A program made the position numbers and the translations under genes. Under the pieces are notes generated by a model. That model was not told the DNA's origin, did no database searches, and was given only the letters and a program-made list of their open reading frames with translations. A stretch of DNA of 64,000 nucleotides, taken from NCBI GenBank assembly GCA_038025085.1, contig CM076153.1, forward strand, positions 16,591,001-16,655,000, given 5' to 3'. This stretch comes from Tetragonia tetragonoides (Eukaryota; Streptophyta; Magnoliopsida; Caryophyllales; Aizoaceae). Positions 58,492 through 64,000 of the stretch are shown here, in pieces (the stretch's first letter is position 1; the number at the start of each line of letters is the position of its first letter).

Positions 58492-59561
58492 GGAAAATTT
58501 GACATAAATAATCTCAAGTTTGGACCATGAAACAAATATAATCTCACCTTTACATATCTTTCCCATTAATCCAAAGTTTACAAGTTTGTCACACGAGTAA
58601 TCCGATGACTAACGATGTTACCCATCCGTTACAATTATTCCTAATTTGTCATATTTATGCTTTGAATTAAACTATTAATAAATAAAAAACTAATTTGGTC
58701 TTTCTTTTTTCTCTCCCCTCTTCAATCTTCATCCCTTTCCCCTTTCCCCTTTCCCCTTTCCTCCATGACTGCCTATCTAACAACCTCCTCCACCTCGTTT
58801 CTCTCTCCTCGGATTCAACTATGAAACCCAACTAAATCATCATCAATGGCCAACTCACAAAGTCAAAAAAATAATCCCACCTTTACATATCTTTTCCATT
58901 AATCATCATCACCATTAAAATAGCTAGATTCTCTCTCATCCTACGCTGATTTTCTCTCACCTCACGAACATGACCACCGACTTTCCACTGCCGCCATCTT
59001 TACTAGCATCACGTGTTTAGTTAAATCCCAAATTCAATTATGCTAGGGCGATGGTTGATTCTGTCACCTCGAATTCGATTTAGCAATAGCGATTAATGGG
59101 TGTTCGAGTTAATAATTTAGGTGATAGTGCACTGATGATTTAGAATTGCTGCTTCAGTTTATTTCAAGTTGGTTTGAAGGGAGTTGTAAGATGGTGGTGA
59201 TGGTGAGGATAAGAATTAGAAGAGGGAGAGGGCTGTCGACGGCGGCGGCAGCGGTGGTCGACAGGGGCAATCAGAGTTGGTGGACCAGTGGTGGTGGCTA
59301 CGGGAATAGGTGGATTTGACAAATTCTAGTTTTTATGTTAAAATATTTTTCTCTTTTTTTATTAATTAAATATAAAAACTAACACTAATACTAACGGAAG
59401 TTGACGCCGTTAGCCATTGGACCACTTATGTGACAAACTTGTAAACTTTGGATTAATGAGAAAGATATGCAAAAGTGAGATTATTTTTATTTGATGGTCC
59501 AAACTTGGGATTATTTAATTCACCAAAAAAAAAAATTGAGATTATTTTCGTCAAACTTTCC
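58492..59561. mobile_element. element with long terminal inverted repeats, 1070 bp, MULE-like
   Basis: Arms of 150-200 bp: GGAAAATTTGACATAAATA ... mirrored by ...TTTTCGTCAAACTTTCC, both with AATCCAAAGTTTACAAGTTTG. Part of the left arm recurs at about 58875. The interior has a GGCGGCGG/GGTGGTGG-rich stretch (59225-59310) that could be captured coding DNA. The flanks are poly-A, so a TSD cannot be read. Confidence 0.75.
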
Positions 59562-59589
59562 AAAAAAATTCTAAACCAAAAGTGTACAA

Positions 59590-59900
59590 ATTCTGCCTTG
59601 TGCACAATTTGGTAGTCAATATGAAAATTTTAGCTAAGAAATATTACTCTTTGCTATCAATCATTAGTCAACCATCAAGACCACAAATATAAAAACACAG
59701 ACTACTTACAACATAAAGGGCCAGTAGCTTAGTGACGATTATTTTAATGTATTGTGACTTTGTGAGGGTTTCAAGTGTCAGTAAAATAACTTGTGACGGC
59801 TTGTACAAGGCAGAAGCCCTTCTTTGATATCTATAAATAAAACGTCCCTTAACCATACCCAAAATCATTAGCAAAATCAACTAGTCATGACATTTTTTTG
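59590..59900 (+). promoter_or_regulatory. duplicated promoter segment without its gene
   Basis: Resembles the upstream region of the 60578 gene (60060-60505): GTGTACAAATTCT, CAATCATTAGTCAACCATCAAGA, a TATA box CTATAAATAAAACGTCCC (59831) and CCATACCCAAAATC. No MEKLT-type start follows before the next copy begins. Confidence 0.6.
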
Positions 59901-60113
59901 TTGCGAACAGAAACATTTCTTGTTGGAAATATTTTATCCTTCGTGATCGATTTGTTGCGAATATAATTAGTTGTGAGTTTATTTTACTAAAGAATTTAGG
60001 GTAAATCTGTAGTTCAAAACATCAAATCAGGGGAAAAAATCATTTTCTAAATCAAAAGTGTACCAATTCTGGACAATTTAAATTGGTCGTCAACATGAAA
60101 ATTTAAACTAATA

Positions 60114-60367
60114 CTCCCTTCGTTTAAAAAAAACATGAACCTTTGTTTTTTCACAGTCTCCAAGACACCACTTTGATCGTAAATAACTACAATTATATGA
60201 CTATAAAAATTATAACAATGCGATTTTTTGAAAGTACTTTTAAAAATGAATATAAAAAATGTATTTTCATAATGTGAATGTTATATATTTTCATAAATTA
60301 ATGGTCAAAGTTTATTAAGTTTGACCTTCAAAAAACAAAGGTTCAGATTTTTATGAGACGGAGGGAG
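60114..60367. mobile_element. Stowaway MITE, 254 bp
   Basis: CTCCCTTCGTTTAAAAAAAAC / GACGGAGGGAG with TA on both sides (60112 and 60368). Sits in the promoter of the 60578 gene, about 85 bp upstream of the TATA box. Confidence 0.9.
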
Positions 60368-60450
60368 TATTACTCTTAGGTGCCAATCATTGTCAACCAT
60401 CAAGAACAAACATTTAAAAACTCAAGGCTGTAGTCCACCTTATTAGATCT

Positions 60451-60458
60451 CTATAAAA
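60451..60458 (+). promoter_or_regulatory. TATA box of the 60578 gene
   Basis: CTATAAAA, about 120 bp upstream of the ATG; the same setting (CTATAAA, then CGTCCC/AGCCCC) precedes 59840 and 63530. Confidence 0.7.
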
Positions 60459-60577
60459 CGTCCCTAAACCATACCCAAAATCGTCTCCAAAATCAATTAA
60501 ACTGCATAGCTAGAGCTACTTAATTAGTTAGATTAAGACAGAGAGAGAGAGAGAAAGAGAGGAGAGAAGAAAGAATT

Positions 60578-61745
60578 ATGGAGAAACTAACACATAGTGA
60601 AGTCCAAAAGCCTTGTGATTCCATTAGGCTAATTTCTTCCACAACTTCTCCCAAACGACTAAACAACAACCACCACCCTAAACCGAAGAAAATTATTAGC
60701 TCAATTCGAGCCGCTGTTTCAGCCACTTATGAGGAAATTGTCATTACTACCAGCAAAGTAAGCATCTCTCACCCTTAATAAGGAATCGAGGTGGTCTTGT
60801 ATAAGATTGTTTTATGATAATATATAAGGCGGTTAAATTCACCATTTCCCATGGAGTCAAAAGTTTCACTACTTTTTGGCTTTCGAAATATAATGGACTA
60901 AAGCAAAATGACTCATAAAATTGTCATCACTTCTTATTTATTGTGAAGATCATGCCAATGGTCGTTGCACTTCGAATCTCGGGTCAAACGGAAACAACCT
61001 CTCTGTGAGACTCTCACAGGGGTAAGGCTGCATACAACCGACCCCCCTCACCCCGCCTAGGTGGGAGCCTCTTTGAGTCTTTGGAGGCACTGGGGTAATG
61101 TTGATGTATATAAGGCGGTTAAAAGTTAGTGAGGATTCTCTGTCCCACTTTGTGTGCCATTTTGTGTCCCACTCCCACACTCTTATAAATTTGACATATC
61201 AGCTTTAAAAATTTAATTTGTTATTTTCACAAAAAAAATATTTAATTTGTTAATTAAGTTGGGATGCATGACAAAATCACAAACAACTAGAATATATTTG
61301 GCACATATAATGGTACATATAGGGGGAGATGATCTGTATTGGTCAAACGTAGCGCCTTTAATTCAAAATGTAACCGTTTGTGTCTGGAAAGTAACACTCT
61401 TTGTCAGAAAAGTGACACTTTTTTCCGACCAACAAGCAAAAGTGGTTAAAATATAATATTACTTTTTAGTAATATTTTATGTCTAAAATAAAAAAAATGT
61501 AACAATTGTCTTACGGTAATGTGACTGACTTACTTGAGTATTTAAGATTGATCCAGTGGTTATCGATTGATAACTAAGTTTTGTTTCATAAATTGAGCAG
61601 ATGTTAACTACTGTTTAATCCGCAGGTTGAAATGCATGGAATGAGCAATAATCTGAGCAGCGAACAAGGAGTCATAGACAGAAAACCCACAACGCCAAGC
61701 ATCCCAAGAGGGAGTGGTGGCCAAATTCACGACTTACAAGCTTAG
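60578..61745 (+). CDS. small unknown protein, 99 aa, two exons
   Basis: Exon 1 60578-60757 (60 codons, donor AAA|GTAAGC), exon 2 61626-61745 (acceptor CCGCAG, 39 codons plus TAG), phase 0. The protein starts MEKLTHSEVQKPCDS, is rich in Ser, Thr, Lys, His and Pro (TSPKRLNNNHHPKPKK), and ends TTPSIPRGSGGQIHDLQA. No signal peptide, membrane segment or known domain. A paralogue with the same start (MEKLT), SPK and SSI motifs and TATA context lies at 63530, supporting a real gene family. The 868-bp intron carries a SINE-like insertion. Function unknown. Confidence 0.7.
60838..61106 (+). mobile_element. SINE-like retroposon, 269 bp, in the intron
   Basis: Flanked by a perfect 17-bp direct repeat TATATAAGGCGGTTAAA (60821-60837 and 61107-61123), the TSD type left by LINE machinery. 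ACTTCGAATCTC (about 60969) resembles a pol III B box. The 3' half (GGGTAAGGCTGCATACAA, then GGCACTGGGGTAATG) resembles plant SINE tails. No clear A box. Confidence 0.65.
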
Positions 61746-63430
61746 CCACCACCTTCTAGATTATTACCTGTCAAATAACGATGATCTTGTACTATAATCA
61801 GCTTGTTTTTCTAGTTATTTTCTGCGTGTAATATTTCATATGGTTTATCTAAAAAAGTAAGTAAAAAAGAAGAGAAAAAAAATGTTTTTATCTAAAAGTT
61901 GTGTTGTTTTTTATAGAGAAAGGAGCGCTATGAAATTGAGCACAACGTACACTTTGTAATTCAAGCAATATCATTGCCACATAGCGTGAATGACTTCATT
62001 ATATATGCGTGATTTTGTATTTATGACTTCGCATATTTGATTCTCTTATCTCTCTTTCTTAGAAGCTTTTTGGGTGCAACACTTTAATTTGTTAGAAGTT
62101 TAAACATTGCTCAAATTCCATAGCTAGTAGGCTAGCTAACTGACAAGCTACAAGTTCAAAATTTAGTTGAGACAAAAACAGCAGCAGAATGTCCAGTGTT
62201 ATGATTTGTCTTCACTTGCCCCATATAAAACTGAGTTGTCTTGAAGTGAACGGACTTTAACTTATATAAACTAAACTGAAGTGATTTTTTTTTTCTTGCA
62301 GGCTTTTAGTCATTCATAACTCGTCAAAACTATTTATTAATAAATAATGGACTCACTTGATGTCTTGATTGAAAATTTTCTAATGGAAAGGGTCATTGAT
62401 TGAATATATGTTTGAATAAAAAAAAAAATAATCCACCTGTGATAAGTTTCTATATAAACTGAATTGAATTAAATTAATTGAGATGAATTGAATTGAATTG
62501 AATTAAATTGAGTTGAATTAAATTGGACAAAACAACAAGAAAACACACTAGAGTTATGGCGAAGAAAACAAAACCTTTATAGTTTGTAGGGATTGTATGT
62601 ATAGGTCAGCATGTGTAATTTTCTAACATATATCTAGCGCGCTATACATTATAAATTTGTCACCGCGACATTTTCATCCATACGCAACGCATAAAATCAT
62701 TTCAATAGGCCACGAAAGCATTATTCCAAGAAATGCATCGCTTTCTGAAGCATTGTAATAACGTGGTACTGTAATAAAGAGACGTTTGTTTCAATGGTGA
62801 TCATGTTATCTTTCACCCAAGAGGTCTCAGAACTCCCATATATCCATGTGGTTGATGGGACAATGAGAGTTGACAACAATTGAATCTTGACCCAGCTAGT
62901 TTGGGTGGGGTGGGGTGGGGTGGCCGGGGTGGAGGGGGCCAGTGGTCCACCCATCTCAGACTCAATTTGAGATAGGCTAAACTTTTAAACCGAGATGAGT
63001 TGACCCGAGTTGGTTAGAAGCTCGTTCTTATCACCTTCCATTGGAATTTAATTTTCCGTACCTTATTGCAGAAAACTCATTTTAAATTTTATTTTATTTT
63101 TATTTTTTTTTTGCTGCATAGAAACAATTTCTTATCCCCCACAACAAATAAGTTCAAAGAAGCGCGTGTAGCCGTTTAGCTGACATATGAGGTCAAAAGT
63201 TAAATATATTTACCACATGTCACAAATGTTCTGTTAAAAGATACTCGAATGCCAATTTGCCTACTGGCCACTATAACGACTACTACTAATTACCACTGCA
63301 GTAGTGGTATTTCTGAGCCATAATTTGGTGGCCAATACATATGACTATGATCAATCAATGTCAACCATTAAGATCAATCGACGATATGAGAAACCTGAAA
63401 GATAAAATGCTAATTTGCATATATGCCCTT
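61746..63430. other. intergenic between the paired small genes
   Basis: AT-rich. GAATT-type repeats at 62455-62525 resemble the GAACT repeats of the 47197 MITE family. A G-rich GGGGT minisatellite lies at 62903-62938. No gene seen. Confidence 0.4.
62903..62938 (+). repeat. GGGGT-type minisatellite
   Basis: GGGTGGGGTGGGGTGGGG then GGCCGGGGTGGAGGGGG; could form a G-quadruplex. Confidence 0.8.
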
Positions 63431-63440
63431 AGCCCCCCTC

Positions 63441-63447
63441 TATAAAA
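63441..63447 (+). promoter_or_regulatory. TATA box of the 63530 gene
   Basis: TATAAAA in CCTCTATAAAAAGCCCCTAAAC, 85-90 bp upstream of the ATG. Confidence 0.7.
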
Positions 63448-63529
63448 AGCCCCTAAACTTATGATCCTATAATACCCAAGTTAAGCTTAACCCTCAATAA
63501 TATATTGCATAGCAATTGAGAGAGAGAAG

Positions 63530-63739
63530 ATGGAGAAATTAACACTTAAGGAATTGATCCTACAGCAATGTAATAAGTTGTTTAGGTTCACATCTCCCAC
63601 ACCTTCTCCCAAAGAAAACAATCACCAGCCTATTGCAAAACCAAATAACATTAGCTCAATTTGCACTAGTACTACTACTACTACTACTGTTTTAGCAGCC
63701 ACGGATAACCATCAGGAGGAACTTGTCATGTCCAGCAAT
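63530..63739 (+). CDS. paralogue of the 60578 small gene, exon 1; rest beyond window
   Basis: 70 codons from ATG (MEKLTLKELILQQCNKL) to donor AAT|GTAAGA. Shared with the 60578 protein: MEKLT start, SPTPSPK-type motif, N/H/K/P stretch and SSI. It has a run of Thr codons (ACT)n near 63667. The second exon should lie right of 64000. Function unknown. Confidence 0.65.
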
Positions 63740-64000
63740 GTAAGATTCTCTTCTCATCGATTGGCTTAATTTTACTTAAATTCAATTTGTTTCTATTCGA
63801 TTAGTTCTGTAACTGATTACTCAGATATACATTTATTTATTTTCGTAATGAATTTAGGATGATACTTCTTATGTTATTGGAAAATTTTCAAAATATATTT
63901 TCAAACGAGTACTATATTTAATATATTTGGACGAGTTTTAAATGAAAAAAGTTAAGCTAAAAAAAAATCAATTCGATTCAATTAAGGTTTTTCAAGGTGA

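Noticed and set aside
60960..60985. tRNA gene at the B-box-like sequence
   Set aside because: No cloverleaf or A box; it fits a SINE-like retroposon with a 17-bp TSD better.

Overview
The window is nuclear DNA of a flowering plant. The evidence is AT-rich sequence, genes with GT-AG introns, plant-type gene families (F-box/FBD, gamma-glutamyltransferase, BIG BROTHER-related E3 ligase) and several classes of plant transposable element. A eudicot is most likely; the species cannot be fixed from the sequence. Host genes are few and the DNA is dominated by nested mobile elements, many of which can be bounded to the base from target-site duplications (TSDs).

Layout. 1-1754: an F-box/FBD gene on the minus strand, cut by the window edge. 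2324-7984: a complete Copia retrotransposon with 796-bp LTRs that look identical and one intact 1332-residue gag-pol frame. 8986-10750: a short inverted-repeat element, then a Mutator-like (MULE) element with 9-bp TSD. 11331-13465: 20-bp and 168-bp tandem repeats and the last two exons of an unknown gene, possibly a degenerate Ulp1 protease. 13547-33786: one 20-kb Tat-like Gypsy element with TSD CCTTG. It has a gag-pol decayed by nonsense codons, no integrase, two antisense plant-mobile-domain genes, and a 3' LTR split by a Pack-MULE (27802-28943) and a 4.4-kb CACTA element (29089-33457), each carrying a captured gene fragment. 35099-37010: small DNA elements. 37270-40186: a non-autonomous LTR element. 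40579-42929: a solo Copia LTR holding an inverted solo LTR of the same Gypsy family.

43397-49974: a gamma-glutamyltransferase gene, probably a pseudogene. It has a frameshift in exon 1, about 95 codons missing, a duplicated coding exon, and introns loaded with MITEs. 50144-50593: a TRIM. 51432-54253: a young Copia-derived element whose only gene is gag-protease (TR-GAG type); its stop codon lies in the 3' LTR. 58492-59561: a long-inverted-repeat element. 59590-63739: a tandemly duplicated pair of small genes of unknown function; the first is complete in two exons (99 aa), with a SINE-like insertion in its intron.

The nesting gives an order of events. The Gypsy element landed first and decayed; the MULE and CACTA elements then entered its LTR. 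The 2324 Copia and the TR-GAG element are the youngest insertions. Coordinates of TEs with TSDs are exact by eye. Exon calls rest on reading frame and splice signals only.
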